Shown: positions 26,953-35,771 of the stretch, in pieces
How the letters are laid out: each line of letters begins with the position of its first letter
Position numbering within the stretch: the first letter of the stretch is position 1
Source: Flavobacteriales bacterium
GTDB lineage: Bacteria > Bacteroidota > Bacteroidia > Flavobacteriales_F > PHOS-HE28
Length of the DNA stretch: 64,000 bases
Assembly (NCBI GenBank): GCA_016721005.1
Contig: JADKJM010000019.1
Coordinates: 248,001-312,000, forward strand
Direction of reading: 5' to 3'
Position numbers and translations under genes: made by a program
Notes under the pieces: generated by a model
The model's database searches: none
The model's input: the letters and a program-made list of their open reading frames with translations, nothing else
Told to the model about the DNA's origin: nothing

Positions 26953-28788
26953 GTGACGAAAGTAGCCCGTTCGCGATCTTCACCGCCTCTTCCCGTGCGG
27001 CGCCCCCCCAACTCCTTTCTTGTTATCCTGCTTGTGATGGTCGTGACCATCACGATCTCCGTTCGTGGATTGTGGGTCGGGAACGAGAAGGACATGGCCC
27101 GGGCCATCGTGCGCAGCGATGTGAAAGGGTACTACGGCTACCTGCAAGCGCTATTCATCCGGAACGACCTCGGAAACGAACCCTACCAATGGGAGTACGT
27201 GCGGCGCACGCCCACAGGAACTCTGAACAAGTATTTCTGCGGAACGGCCATGATGATGGCACCGTGGTTCGCCATCGGACACGACATCGCATTGGGGGAT
27301 CCAAAGGCCGCGCATGATGGACTCAGTATCCACGAGATGCGGGCGATCAGCATTGGTGCATGGTTCTATTTGTTCATCAGCTTGCTCGCGTTGCGAAAGC
27401 TGCTCCTCGGGCTTGGGGTTCGGGAAGGAGTTCTGGTCTGGTTGCTGATCGCGCTTGGCTTCGGCACGCAGGTGATGCAGTACACCGCGTTGCAGCCCGG
27501 ATGGTCCCACGTCTATTCCTTTTGCGCCATCAGCTTGTTCCTGTTGGTCGTGCAACGACTGGTCCGTGGCGGCCGGGTGTGGTGGCTGATCCTGGCCAAC
27601 GCGTTGCTCGCGCTCATCATCCTCATCCGGCCGGTGAATGGACTTGTACTGCTGGCGATACCGGTCATCGCCGGAGCCGATCTGGTTCCTTTCATGAAAC
27701 GCATTCTGGACCATCGACTTGTGCTTGGGATCGCGATCCTGGTGGGGTTTGCTGTGCTCTTCATCCAACCATTGCTGTGGTATGCGCAGATCGGAAAGTG
27801 GTTCGCGTACGGCTATGCCGGGGAAGGCTTCCACTGGGATCGGCCCGAGGTGTTGAAGGTCCTGTTCGGTTTCCGTCGCGGCCTGTTCCTATGGACCCCG
27901 GTGCTTCTCCTTTCAGCGGTCGGCACCTTGTGGTTGTTCAGGAAGGATCGGGTCCGCGCATGGAGCATGGCACTGTACTGGGGCATCAACGTCTATGTGA
28001 TCAGCGCATGGTGGATCTGGTATTACGGCAGCGGTTTCGGGAGCCGCGTGTTCGTGGATCATTACCCGGTGCTCGTTGTTCCGATGGCCATATTGCTGAA
28101 CGACCTCGGCAACCGATGGTGGACAGCGACTCGCATATTCATCGTTCTGTGCTGCGCACTATTGCTCTTCCAGATGTGGCAGTACCACGTCTTCATCCTG
28201 CACCACGAGAGCATGGACCGGGAGAAGTACGCGTACACCTTCCTGCGCTGGGATGATCGGTATCGCGGTGCGTTGGCGGGCAACTACCAGTCACCGCCAT
28301 TCAATCCAAAGGGCATGGATGTGGTGATGGAGGAGAGCTGCGACTTCGAGCACGCGTGCATGTATTGGAGCGGTGCGGGGATCGAACGCATCTCCGGGGC
28401 GTATAGCGGATCACATGCTGCTGTCTTCACGAAAGGGATGGATTATGGGCTTGGTTTCAGTGTCCCGGCAGGTGTGCTTCCCTCAGGTCACGCGCTCTAC
28501 ATGGAGGTCGGCCTACAGCGCTTGGAACGAAGCCCGGGCGCTTCGCAACCCTTGCTTGCGGTCACGGACGTGAAGCACGCGGATGGATCACAAGCGTACT
28601 ACGAACCATTCCACATCAATCCGATTCCAGCAACGCTTGGCAAGTGGGAGCAGGTGGAGTACCGGATCCCGGTCCCGGCACTACAGGACGGCGACCGATT
28701 GTCCTTCTACTTCTGGAACCAGAGCGGTGACGCACAAGTGCTCATCGACGACGTGTTCATGCGCATCTCGGCGGTGCGGCCGTACTGA
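26953..28788 (+). CDS. Polytopic membrane protein, possible GT-C-type glycosyltransferase
   Basis: 611 residues with a GTG start (ATG at 27037 is an alternative but would cut into the first helix). About 11 membrane helices span residues 20-430, including NSFLVILLVMVVTITISV and several aromatic-rich helices. A first periplasmic loop has ARAIVRSDVKGYYGYLQALF, whose acidic residue resembles the catalytic loop of GT-C transferases. A soluble beta-rich C-terminal domain (about 430-611) resembles a carbohydrate-binding module. Divergence from galE supports a role in surface glycan assembly, but the family is not firmly recognised. Confidence 0.65.
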   Translation: MTKVARSRSSPPLPVRRPPNSFLVILLVMVVTITISVRGLWVGNEKDMARAIVRSDVKGYYGYLQALFIRNDLGNEPYQWEYVRRTPTGTLNKYFCGTAMMMAPWFAIGHDIALGDPKAAHDGLSIHEMRAISIGAWFYLFISLLALRKLLLGLGVREGVLVWLLIALGFGTQVMQYTALQPGWSHVYSFCAISLFLLVVQRLVRGGRVWWLILANALLALIILIRPVNGLVLLAIPVIAGADLVPFMKRILDHRLVLGIAILVGFAVLFIQPLLWYAQIGKWFAYGYAGEGFHWDRPEVLKVLFGFRRGLFLWTPVLLLSAVGTLWLFRKDRVRAWSMALYWGINVYVISAWWIWYYGSGFGSRVFVDHYPVLVVPMAILLNDLGNRWWTATRIFIVLCCALLLFQMWQYHVFILHHESMDREKYAYTFLRWDDRYRGALAGNYQSPPFNPKGMDVVMEESCDFEHACMYWSGAGIERISGAYSGSHAAVFTKGMDYGLGFSVPAGVLPSGHALYMEVGLQRLERSPGASQPLLAVTDVKHADGSQAYYEPFHINPIPATLGKWEQVEYRIPVPALQDGDRLSFYFWNQSGDAQVLIDDVFMRISAVRPY

Positions 28789-28794
28789 ACCGGG

Positions 28795-28867
28795 TGGGCC
28801 TGGCAGGATTTGAACCTGCGACCAAGGGATTATGAGTCCCCTGCTCTGACCGCTGAGCTACAGGCCC
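28795..28867 (-). tRNA. tRNA with CAT anticodon (tRNA-Met or lysidine-type tRNA-Ile2)
   Basis: The minus strand folds as a cloverleaf: acceptor gggcctg/caggccc, D arm gctcagcggtcagagc, anticodon stem ggggact/tcccc with loop CTCATAA, and T arm gcaggttcaaatcctgc. The discriminator is A and CCA is not encoded. The anticodon is CAT. The stem and variable-loop wording (ctcataatcccttggtcg) resembles Ile2 tRNAs more than elongator Met, so identity is left open. It is not the initiator, because the acceptor ends pair. Confidence 0.93.
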
Positions 28868-28876
28868 GATGGGGCG

Positions 28877-28884
28877 CAAATGTA
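28877..28884 (-). promoter_or_regulatory. Bacteroidota -7 element (TACATTTG) of the tRNA gene
   Basis: On the minus strand TACATTTG exactly matches TAnnTTTG, 9 bp upstream of the tRNA 5' end, a sensible distance for a start at or near the mature end. A -33 TTG at ideal spacing is not obvious. Confidence 0.6.
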
Positions 28885-28921
28885 GAAGCCGCGACAACGG
28901 GCGCAGGTACATTCGCCGATC

Positions 28922-29560
28922 ATGGAGACCACGCCACACACGGTGCTGCTCGATCTGGGCGGTGTGCTCATCGATGTGGATTACCACGCGTCCGCGAGAA
29001 CGTTCGCGGAGCTGGGCTTTTTGGATTTCGAAGCGCTGTACAGCAAGGCGAAGCAGGATCATGTGTTCGACGCATTCGAAACCGGCGAGCTTTCACCGGA
29101 AGCCTTCCGAAGCAGGATCCGCTCGCTCTTGAACGCACCGATCACGGATGAACAGGTGGACACCTGCTGGAACGCGATGCTGGGGACCATCCCCGACGAG
29201 CGACTTCGGTTGGTGGAACGGCTGAAGGAGAAGTACCAAGTGCTGCTGTTGAGCAACACGAACATGATCCATATTCCCGCCTTTGAAGCCATCGTGGCAC
29301 GGACGAATGGCGTGACCGACTTCAAGGGCCTTTTCCACGGCGCGTACTACAGTTGTGAACTGGGGATGCGCAAGCCGGATGCGGCGGTCTTCCATCATGT
29401 GCTCGCGATGCATGGCGCCGATCCGTCGCGAACGTTGTTCATCGATGACAGCATCCAACATGTACACGGTGCGCGAAGTGCGGGACTCCAAGCCGAACAC
29501 ATGGACCTGGCCAAGGAGGACGTGATCGCCATGACCAAGCGGCTCGGCCTGCTAGCCTGA
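28922..29560 (+). CDS. HAD-superfamily hydrolase (YihX-like)
   Basis: 212 residues. Motif I reads LLDLGGVLIDVDYHA, with the DLGGV form seen in YihX-like sugar phosphatases rather than the canonical DxD. Motif II is LLLSNTNMIH, motif III Lys is in GMRKPDAAVF, and motif IV is TLFIDDSIQHV. A small helical cap lies between I and II. It probably dephosphorylates a small metabolite in the cytosol. It is oriented away from the tRNA, whose promoter overlaps its upstream region. Confidence 0.88.
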   Translation: METTPHTVLLDLGGVLIDVDYHASARTFAELGFLDFEALYSKAKQDHVFDAFETGELSPEAFRSRIRSLLNAPITDEQVDTCWNAMLGTIPDERLRLVERLKEKYQVLLLSNTNMIHIPAFEAIVARTNGVTDFKGLFHGAYYSCELGMRKPDAAVFHHVLAMHGADPSRTLFIDDSIQHVHGARSAGLQAEHMDLAKEDVIAMTKRLGLLA

Positions 29561-29592
29561 ACCCGTGCCACGGACCACGAAGCAGTCGGCGA

Positions 29593-29994
29593 TCACCGGA
29601 TCTCCTGGCAGAGTTCCACCAGCACGCCGTTGGCACTCTTCGGGTGGATGAAGCAGACCCATTTGTTGTCCGCGCCGCGTTTGGGCTCTTCGTTCAACAG
29701 GGTGAAGCCCTCTGCTTTCAGTCGCGCCATCTCGGCCCTGATGTCGGCAACCTCGAATGCGATGTGATGGATCCCTTCTCCACGTTTCTCGATGGCTTTC
29801 GCAATAGGTCCATCGGGCCGGGTGCTTTCCAACAATTCGATCTTGTTCGGCCCGGCCTGGAAGAAGGACGTGATCACTCCTTCACTGTCCACCGCTTCGC
29901 GCTTGTAACTCGGACCGCCCAACAATCTGGCGTAGATCTCCTCCGCTGCCGAAAGATCCTTCACGGCAATGCCGATGTGTTCGATGCGTAACAT
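29593..29994 (-). CDS. mce: Methylmalonyl-CoA epimerase
   Basis: 133 residues forming two paired VOC beta-alpha-beta-beta-beta units. Metal ligands fit the family: His in MLRIEHIGIAV, His in GIHHIAFEVAD and Glu in GVLVELCQ. The enzyme converts (2S)- to (2R)-methylmalonyl-CoA in propionyl-CoA or succinyl-CoA metabolism. No mutase gene is in the window. Length and motif order match characterised epimerases well. Confidence 0.9.
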   Translation of the reverse strand: MLRIEHIGIAVKDLSAAEEIYARLLGGPSYKREAVDSEGVITSFFQAGPNKIELLESTRPDGPIAKAIEKRGEGIHHIAFEVADIRAEMARLKAEGFTLLNEEPKRGADNKWVCFIHPKSANGVLVELCQEIR

Positions 29995-30011
29995 GTCGCG
30001 AAGTAACCGCC

Positions 30012-30044
30012 AAAAAGAAGAAGCCCCGGATGGTCCAGGGCTTC
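30012..30044 (-). terminator. Rho-independent terminator after the exported-protein gene at 30065
   Basis: Read on the minus strand, a stem of about ten pairs (gaagccctgg / ccggggcttc, one mismatch) with a 5-base loop is followed by ttctttttgg, a T-rich tail. It lies 20 bp past the stop of the gene ending at 30065. Confidence 0.8.
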
Positions 30045-30064
30045 GTTCGGATACGTTGTCTTCC

Positions 30065-30853
30065 TCAACGCTTCAAGAAGGTCTCACCCATCTTGCTGTC
30101 GTAATTGAGGTAGTAGAGGTCCTTCTTCAATCCGGAAATGTCGATCCGTGACGCGTAGCCACGCTTCACGATATTGCCGTACTGGTCGTAGATCTCGTAC
30201 AGCGTGTTGGCCGTAAAGACGATCTCCTCCTTGGGCTTCACCGGACCCCAGGTCACCGGTGCAACGGACTGGTCCGTGTACTTCACCGCTTCGCTATAAC
30301 GGCTTCTGCGGGTGAGGTCCACTTGGCGCACGCGGAAGGTATTCTCTCCGCTGTGCGGCGTCACCTTGAATTCATAGCTATGCTCACCGGGGCGCCCCAC
30401 GCCCATCACCTCACCAGCCTTCACCCACTTGTTCCAGCGCTTTTGCTCGATGATGTATGGCAGTTCGCCGGTCTCATTGGTCGCCGTCCAGCGGTAGACC
30501 CCATCGCTGCTGATGGCTTGCTTCACGATATCGAAGGTGCTCTTCGGCTTCAGCACCTCGGGGTTCAGCACCACCGGGGTGCAGCCATCCTTGTGGCGGA
30601 TCTTCACCACCACGGCGTCGCCCAGTTTCAGGCCGAAATTGTTCATGTCCACCTCGAACGCGCTGGAGTTGATCTCGTCCGTGGCGATCTGGTCGTTCAC
30701 CGTAACCTCGAACACGCAGAAACCAACGCCGGCTTCCGAGAAGGGGTTCTGGATGAACAGGTTCTTGCCTTGATAATGGCCATCGAGAACGATAGTGCCT
30801 GCTAAGGCACGTGCACCGATCAAGGCGGCAATGAGGAGGGTACTGAGGCGCAT
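30065..30853 (-). CDS. Exported protein of unknown function
   Basis: 262 residues from ATG 30853, with signal peptide MRLSTLLIAALIGARALAG. The mature part is beta-rich: GTIVLDGHYQGKNLFIQNPF, VCFEVTVNDQ-like strands and a later segment with HSYEFKVTPHSGENTFRVRQ that resembles a fibronectin-like fold. The end (YEIYDQYGNIVKRGYASRID, then LKKDLYYLNYDSKMGETFLK) imitates the last strands of a T9SS sorting domain but lacks the PNP start. It is the last gene of a minus-strand run and has a terminator. The wider frame up to 30976 overlaps the upstream gene and has no support. Confidence 0.75.
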   Translation of the reverse strand: MRLSTLLIAALIGARALAGTIVLDGHYQGKNLFIQNPFSEAGVGFCVFEVTVNDQIATDEINSSAFEVDMNNFGLKLGDAVVVKIRHKDGCTPVVLNPEVLKPKSTFDIVKQAISSDGVYRWTATNETGELPYIIEQKRWNKWVKAGEVMGVGRPGEHSYEFKVTPHSGENTFRVRQVDLTRRSRYSEAVKYTDQSVAPVTWGPVKPKEEIVFTANTLYEIYDQYGNIVKRGYASRIDISGLKKDLYYLNYDSKMGETFLKR

Positions 30854-30965
30854 GGCTGGATATACTTCGGGCGGACGAAGATAATCGTTCAGGCGAAGCA
30901 TGAGCTGCTTTGAACGCGGGCTGTGTACGCTGGGCTGATCGCCGGGTTTCGGAAAATGGCCCTCA

Positions 30966-31568
30966 TCAGTGGTCATACGCCTTCACACCAGCCTCCACGC
31001 GCATCTCCAAATGGTTCTCCAAGGGCGGAATGGGGCAGGAATAGCGGCCCCCATATGCGCAATACGGGTTGTAGGCCCGGTTGAAGTCCAGTTCAACCTC
31101 CTTTCCCAAGGGCCCTTGCAGGTCGATGTAGCGGCCACCTCCATAGGTCAGGCTTCCATTGGTGAGGTCGGTGAACGGGACGAAGAGGTGGTTCACATAC
31201 TCCGGCCGTTTGGAGAGGTCGATGTTGCGATACACGGTGAGCTTCTCCTTGCGCCCTAGGATCTTGAACCGGAGAACGCCAACCGCCTCGTACATCGGCT
31301 TGCGGTCGGTGGTCGTGGTCATCTCGAACGCCTTGCCTGCTTTGGCTTTGAAGGAAGCCTTGATCCGGAACTGCGTATCAGGAGCGAAACGCTCCAATTC
31401 CACGAAGTGTGTGCGTGCTTCCGGCAGCAACGGCGAGTGGTCCGCATCCCGGTACTCCATATTGATATGGTCCCAATACGCTTGCAGGCTATCCTGCCAT
31501 GCGCGATCCGGCGATTGCGCGAACACACCAAGGGAGCTCAAGAGCGCCCCGACCATGAACACCCGCAT
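30966..31568 (-). CDS. DUF1684-family exported protein
   Basis: 200 residues from ATG 31568, with signal peptide MRVFMVGALLSSLGVFAQ. The DUF1684 signature is clear: a YRDADHSPLLPE stretch near the N-terminus, YRNIDLSKRPEYVNHLFVPF-type strands, a GGRYIDL turn, and LDFNRAYNPYCAYGGRYSCP with PPLENHLEMRVEAG at the C-terminus. The family is common in Bacteroidota, and its function is unknown. The start overlaps the stop of the upstream lipoprotein gene by one base (TGATG), so they are translationally coupled. Confidence 0.88.
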   Translation of the reverse strand: MRVFMVGALLSSLGVFAQSPDRAWQDSLQAYWDHINMEYRDADHSPLLPEARTHFVELERFAPDTQFRIKASFKAKAGKAFEMTTTTDRKPMYEAVGVLRFKILGRKEKLTVYRNIDLSKRPEYVNHLFVPFTDLTNGSLTYGGGRYIDLQGPLGKEVELDFNRAYNPYCAYGGRYSCPIPPLENHLEMRVEAGVKAYDH

Positions 31569-32089
31569 CACGCTGGTCTTTGGGTGCGAACGGAACCGAT
31601 CATCCGGGTGATGTCCGCTTCGTTGAACTGGCCGGACGGGTCATCCCGTAACACGAACTCTCGCCCGCCGGAACGGATGATCCGATAGAAATGAACGAAG
31701 ACCAACGCATCATCCGGGAAGGAAGAGCGGTAGATGATACGATCCTCGGCCTCCTCGGTGACCACGTGGGTCTGCAAAGGGTCCTGATCGAGCGATGATC
31801 GCAACCGGGAGATCCCACCGGGCTCTTCGCTGATCAGAATGCTGAACCTATCACCCGCTTTGATCGCAAGCATGCCTATTTGATCATTCCATGTAACACT
31901 CGGTGTATCCACGCCAAGCGTTGCGGCATCACCCATTTCAACCACCAGCGGCAGATCATGTCCGGCCAGATCCACTGAGATCGAGGTGTGCGAGTTATCC
32001 GCAGCGATGTCATTCGTTGCTGCTTGGGGTTGGCCGTTCGAGCATGCCGACAACGCGACGATCAACAATGCAGGGCTGTACTTCAACAT
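31568..32089 (-). CDS. Small lipoprotein, function unknown
   Basis: 173 residues from ATG 32089. The signal MLKYSPALLIVALSAC ends in a lipobox Cys. The mature protein has alternating strands (SISVDLAGHDLPLVVEMG; DQIGMLAIKAGDRFSILI) and no known motif. Its coupling to the DUF1684 gene suggests a shared envelope role. The frame upstream of 32089 lacks a start that would keep the lipobox in place. Confidence 0.75.
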   Translation of the reverse strand: MLKYSPALLIVALSACSNGQPQAATNDIAADNSHTSISVDLAGHDLPLVVEMGDAATLGVDTPSVTWNDQIGMLAIKAGDRFSILISEEPGGISRLRSSLDQDPLQTHVVTEEAEDRIIYRSSFPDDALVFVHFYRIIRSGGREFVLRDDPSGQFNEADITRMIGSVRTQRPA

Positions 32090-32175
32090 GGCACTAATGT
32101 AGGAAGGTGCATTCCGCAACCCGTCCGTGATACACTCCGCCTTCGGGAATGAGGACGGTCCACTCCTTTCGATCT

Positions 32176-35100
32176 TTACGGGATCTGCTCCACCTTGTTC
32201 GCGGTTGGAATGGTACCGCCGATGTTCGCGAGGATCGGGTCGCGATCATTCGAAGCGCCCACATACTTGACCTGGCTGTTCAGGTTGACATCCTCCTGGT
32301 AGTAGCCCGTAACGGAGTTCGTCGGGATGGATCCACCAATGCGTGCGAGGATCGGATCACGATCGTTCCCCGCACCTACGTAAAGCAGGGTATGGTTGAA
32401 GCTCACGTCGCCGGCCCACAACACGCTGACCCCGCCACCAATATCCTTCCGCGCTGCGGTGCCATACACCGGCGTGGCCGTAGCGCTGAAGTTGACCGTC
32501 GACGTCGAGTTGGTCAGGGGAAGGGCCGCACTGCTCATGCATCCCAAGTGGTTGCGATGACGCACGGCAATGAAGTAGCTCCCAGCAGTATTGTTGAAGT
32601 TCACAGGCGACGTGCCGTCCATCGCGACGATATCGCCATCCCGCTGCAACAGGGCGCAGCGACTGGCCAACACTTGCGAACTGTTCGCGGAGTTGCGCAA
32701 CTCCACCACCACCCAATCCACGATCGCATTGCTGCCTGTAACGGCAAGCACTCCGCTCGTTGTTGTTTCCCCACCACCACCGCCTGCGTGCGGGTATCCG
32801 AGTGCGGTGTAGGGCTCGGTCAAAGGCAGCAGTCCGCTGAAGCGCAAGGTGTCGCTCATCAACCCACTGACGTACGGGCCTTCCAGGAAGACCTTGGGCG
32901 AAACGTTCACTGTCGGCGAAAGCAATGTCGGGATCAAGCACCACGTGTTGAGTGTGCCCACATCCTGCGCGGCGACATCCTGCACCGTGAGCGTCCATGT
33001 TCCCTCGAAGAGTTGACCATTGAAACCCGCGAGGGCCGCTGCTGGGATCACATAGAGGTTGTTGATGGGACAGGTTGTTCCAACAGCACCATTCGCACCG
33101 GCATCATCGAACTCTGCGATGATGTTGTCGTTGCTGGTGCATAGTCCCGAGCTGATCAGGTTCACAGTGGTGTTGGCCGGACTCTTCAAGGAAAGGCGGA
33201 GGTCGGCGCAATAGGTGTGCGAAATGTTCACGTACACGTTCAGGTCCGTGATCGTCGCTCCGCTCTGCGACGGAACCACGATCGTGCTCGTGGTGGTCGC
33301 ATTATCAGCGATGGCCGTAACGCTACCGTTGGTGAACAACCCACATCCAGCGCCCGGTACCCCGCACGTCTTGGTGAAGTTGGAGAAGGTGAGCGAGCAT
33401 TGTGCGAACAGGTTGTGGACCAGGATCACGTTGATCGCGGATGCGCTCGCATAGCTTCCGAAAGGGCCATAGGTGCCTGCGGTGGTCACGGTTTGCATGT
33501 TCACAGGTACGCTAGGTCCACCGGCATCGGGGTCGATCTGGATATTGATCGACGTGGCGCTGCCCATGGAACCGAGGGTCACGTACATCGCATAGTTGGA
33601 TCCCGTGCATACTCCGAAGACAGAAGCGGATGGCGCCGTACAGCACGAGGTGCCCGCACTGGTGATGGCCGCGAGCGTCTGGTTGCACGCACTGTTCGCA
33701 TTGTGCCGGACCTGGATGACCACGCTAGTGCCGAATGGATAACTGCCCACACTGAACGTGCTTGGCGTACGCGTGCTGTGGAAGGTCTGCGCCGCCCCGT
33801 TCACACTGGTGTACACGTCGTAGTTGGGGGAGTCGCCGTTCGCGCCGATGGTGCAGCTGATGCTGAAGGTGCCTCCGCCGCAATTATCCGTGACGTTGGT
33901 GGATACCGTTGGCGACGTACACCCGACGACCGGGAACGAGAATTTGAAGATGCGTGTGCTCCAGGAAGATGCCGCGTTGTACATGGCCGTTCCGTAGAAC
34001 GAAAGCCCATCCGCCGGATCCACATCCAGAGAGTTGTAGTCCCCATAACGATTGCTGCCGTGCGACGCGGTGCCCGCGATGATGGTGGTTTCCGCCATCG
34101 TCATCAGTCCCAAAGGATCATTCTTGTAGCGTCCCGTGTACCGCACGCTCGGATACACATTGCCGCCGGTGGTGCCTGCGATGTTGTACGCCAAGCCGAT
34201 GTCCCCGTTCTCGTTGATCGCGATGCTGCTCATCCAACGATCGTTCGCGTCCGGTGAATAGGTGCCTTGCTGGTAGATGCTCCATGCACCGCCCGACCCA
34301 CCGGTGCGGTGTAGTTCATACCAACGAACACCCGCACGATCCGCATTGCCCGGGCCAGCGTCCACCGTGTGGCTGCACACCAAGGCTTCGTAACCAGCGA
34401 TGTTCCGGTACACGATCCGGTTCATCAGCACCTCCCGGATCGGATCCATCTTCTGGGTGCCCGGCTGGTCGATGCAGTTCAAGGTCGTGTACCCACAGAG
34501 ATCCGAATCGAATGCAGCAGTGTTCAAATAGGTCGGCCCGGTGATCGAGGAACTTGCTGGTGTTGCTGCGTTATAATTGATCTTCCAGATCTCCAATCGG
34601 TCCACGCTCGAACCGCCGGACCAGAGATCATCCTCCATGCGCATGAACATAGCAGCAGAACCCGCAGGTGGGGCGGTCCCTCCATCGAATGTGACCGGCG
34701 TGGCGGCTTGGAAGCCAATGCTCCCGAAGGATGTAACCGTGAACCTCACCACCGATCCCGCGGTCCCCGCCAACATGTTCGCGCGCGGCAATGCGTAGAT
34801 GGCCGGTGAGTTCTCATTGGAGGTGACCACATAGCAATCGTTCCAGATCGCGTACTTCGGGTAGTCAGGAAAATTGGTGGCCTGATAGGAATAGGCGTAC
34901 CATGCGCCGGTCGGGCTAGCGGTCTGACTGACAGCAACGAGGAGCTTGTTCCCACTGGCTGAGAATTCGGTCATCACCCAACGATCCGCCAACGCATCAT
35001 AAAGTACGATGGGATCCCCCGCGCCACCTACTGAACCCGTGTAGGTATCCAGATAGGTTTGCGCACCAATGCTTACAAGACTCTTGTTGTAGATGCGGAA

Positions 35101-35586
35101 GTATCCGCCCGAACCACCATTGATCATCTGGATCACATGGTTCGGTCCGACATCCAAACAGGGGTCCGCCGGAACCACGCTGGTATAACCCATGCCGTTC
35201 ACTGAAATATCCACTGCGCGCTCGAATCCGTGCGTGGGTGGCGCTGTTTGTAACGCCGGATCCTGACCCTGCGGTAAGGCATTCGGATTCACCGCCGGGT
35301 GCCCTCTTCGCCCTTCCACCGCCTCCTCCGCGCGCTCCAGTCTGCCGATCAGGAACCCGTTCTCATCACGCACCAATTTGTCTTTGAACTGCTGTGTGGT
35401 ATCGAACGCAGAGAACGCCTGCACCACCCCCATGAATTCCATCGGGATCACACTCTCGACAGAGACCCGCCATGTGCCATCGGGCATCACCTCGGTGTGT
35501 TCGTCGATGGTCTTTTGGGCCTTTGAGAGACCCACGAAACAAAAAACAACGATCAGAACGCTGAGCAAGCGCGGGGTCTTCAACAT
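32176..35586 (-). CDS. Large secreted protein with proprotein-convertase P-domain
   Basis: 1136 residues with signal peptide MLKTPRLLSVLIVVFCFVGLSKAQ. Residues about 110-540 form a beta-propeller-like region with repeated YxxxxDRWVMTEFS-type and NENGDIGLAYN-type strands. The middle has several Cys-paired Ig-like repeats (CCTAPSASVFGVC, SCTIGANGDSPNYDVY). A P-domain (about 750-880) has SHTYCADLRLSLKSP and FEGTWTLTVQDVA. The C-terminus has paired VGAGNDRDPIL-type motifs with DVNLNSQVKYVG between, a calcium-binding dockerin-like element common in Bacteroidota surface proteins. It is probably a surface or extracellular adhesin or propeller protein. It has no protease triad of its own. Confidence 0.78.
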   Translation of the reverse strand: MLKTPRLLSVLIVVFCFVGLSKAQKTIDEHTEVMPDGTWRVSVESVIPMEFMGVVQAFSAFDTTQQFKDKLVRDENGFLIGRLERAEEAVEGRRGHPAVNPNALPQGQDPALQTAPPTHGFERAVDISVNGMGYTSVVPADPCLDVGPNHVIQMINGGSGGYFRIYNKSLVSIGAQTYLDTYTGSVGGAGDPIVLYDALADRWVMTEFSASGNKLLVAVSQTASPTGAWYAYSYQATNFPDYPKYAIWNDCYVVTSNENSPAIYALPRANMLAGTAGSVVRFTVTSFGSIGFQAATPVTFDGGTAPPAGSAAMFMRMEDDLWSGGSSVDRLEIWKINYNAATPASSSITGPTYLNTAAFDSDLCGYTTLNCIDQPGTQKMDPIREVLMNRIVYRNIAGYEALVCSHTVDAGPGNADRAGVRWYELHRTGGSGGAWSIYQQGTYSPDANDRWMSSIAINENGDIGLAYNIAGTTGGNVYPSVRYTGRYKNDPLGLMTMAETTIIAGTASHGSNRYGDYNSLDVDPADGLSFYGTAMYNAASSWSTRIFKFSFPVVGCTSPTVSTNVTDNCGGGTFSISCTIGANGDSPNYDVYTSVNGAAQTFHSTRTPSTFSVGSYPFGTSVVIQVRHNANSACNQTLAAITSAGTSCCTAPSASVFGVCTGSNYAMYVTLGSMGSATSINIQIDPDAGGPSVPVNMQTVTTAGTYGPFGSYASASAINVILVHNLFAQCSLTFSNFTKTCGVPGAGCGLFTNGSVTAIADNATTTSTIVVPSQSGATITDLNVYVNISHTYCADLRLSLKSPANTTVNLISSGLCTSNDNIIAEFDDAGANGAVGTTCPINNLYVIPAAALAGFNGQLFEGTWTLTVQDVAAQDVGTLNTWCLIPTLLSPTVNVSPKVFLEGPYVSGLMSDTLRFSGLLPLTEPYTALGYPHAGGGGGETTTSGVLAVTGSNAIVDWVVVELRNSANSSQVLASRCALLQRDGDIVAMDGTSPVNFNNTAGSYFIAVRHRNHLGCMSSAALPLTNSTSTVNFSATATPVYGTAARKDIGGGVSVLWAGDVSFNHTLLYVGAGNDRDPILARIGGSIPTNSVTGYYQEDVNLNSQVKYVGASNDRDPILANIGGTIPTANKVEQIP

Positions 35587-35771
35587 GGATCCTAGGGTAA
35601 AGTGCCGCCGAAACTACTGTGATCCCCTTCCGAGGACAAGACCGCGGTATTCAAGGCAGATGAGTGCCGGTTCGACGATGATAAGCCGACTTCCAGCGGA
35701 TCCCTTCCAGCTTCACGGTGGTGCCCATAGGGGCTTGCTCCAACCCGCTCGGCGCCATGGATGGTCCTGAC

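Noticed and set aside
31903..32097. Short plus-strand frame opposite the lipoprotein gene
   Set aside because: Shadow of the minus-strand gene, which has a clear lipobox.
32176..35586. Subtilisin-type protease (because of the P-domain)
   Set aside because: No Asp/His/Ser catalytic segments; the N-terminal half is propeller-like.
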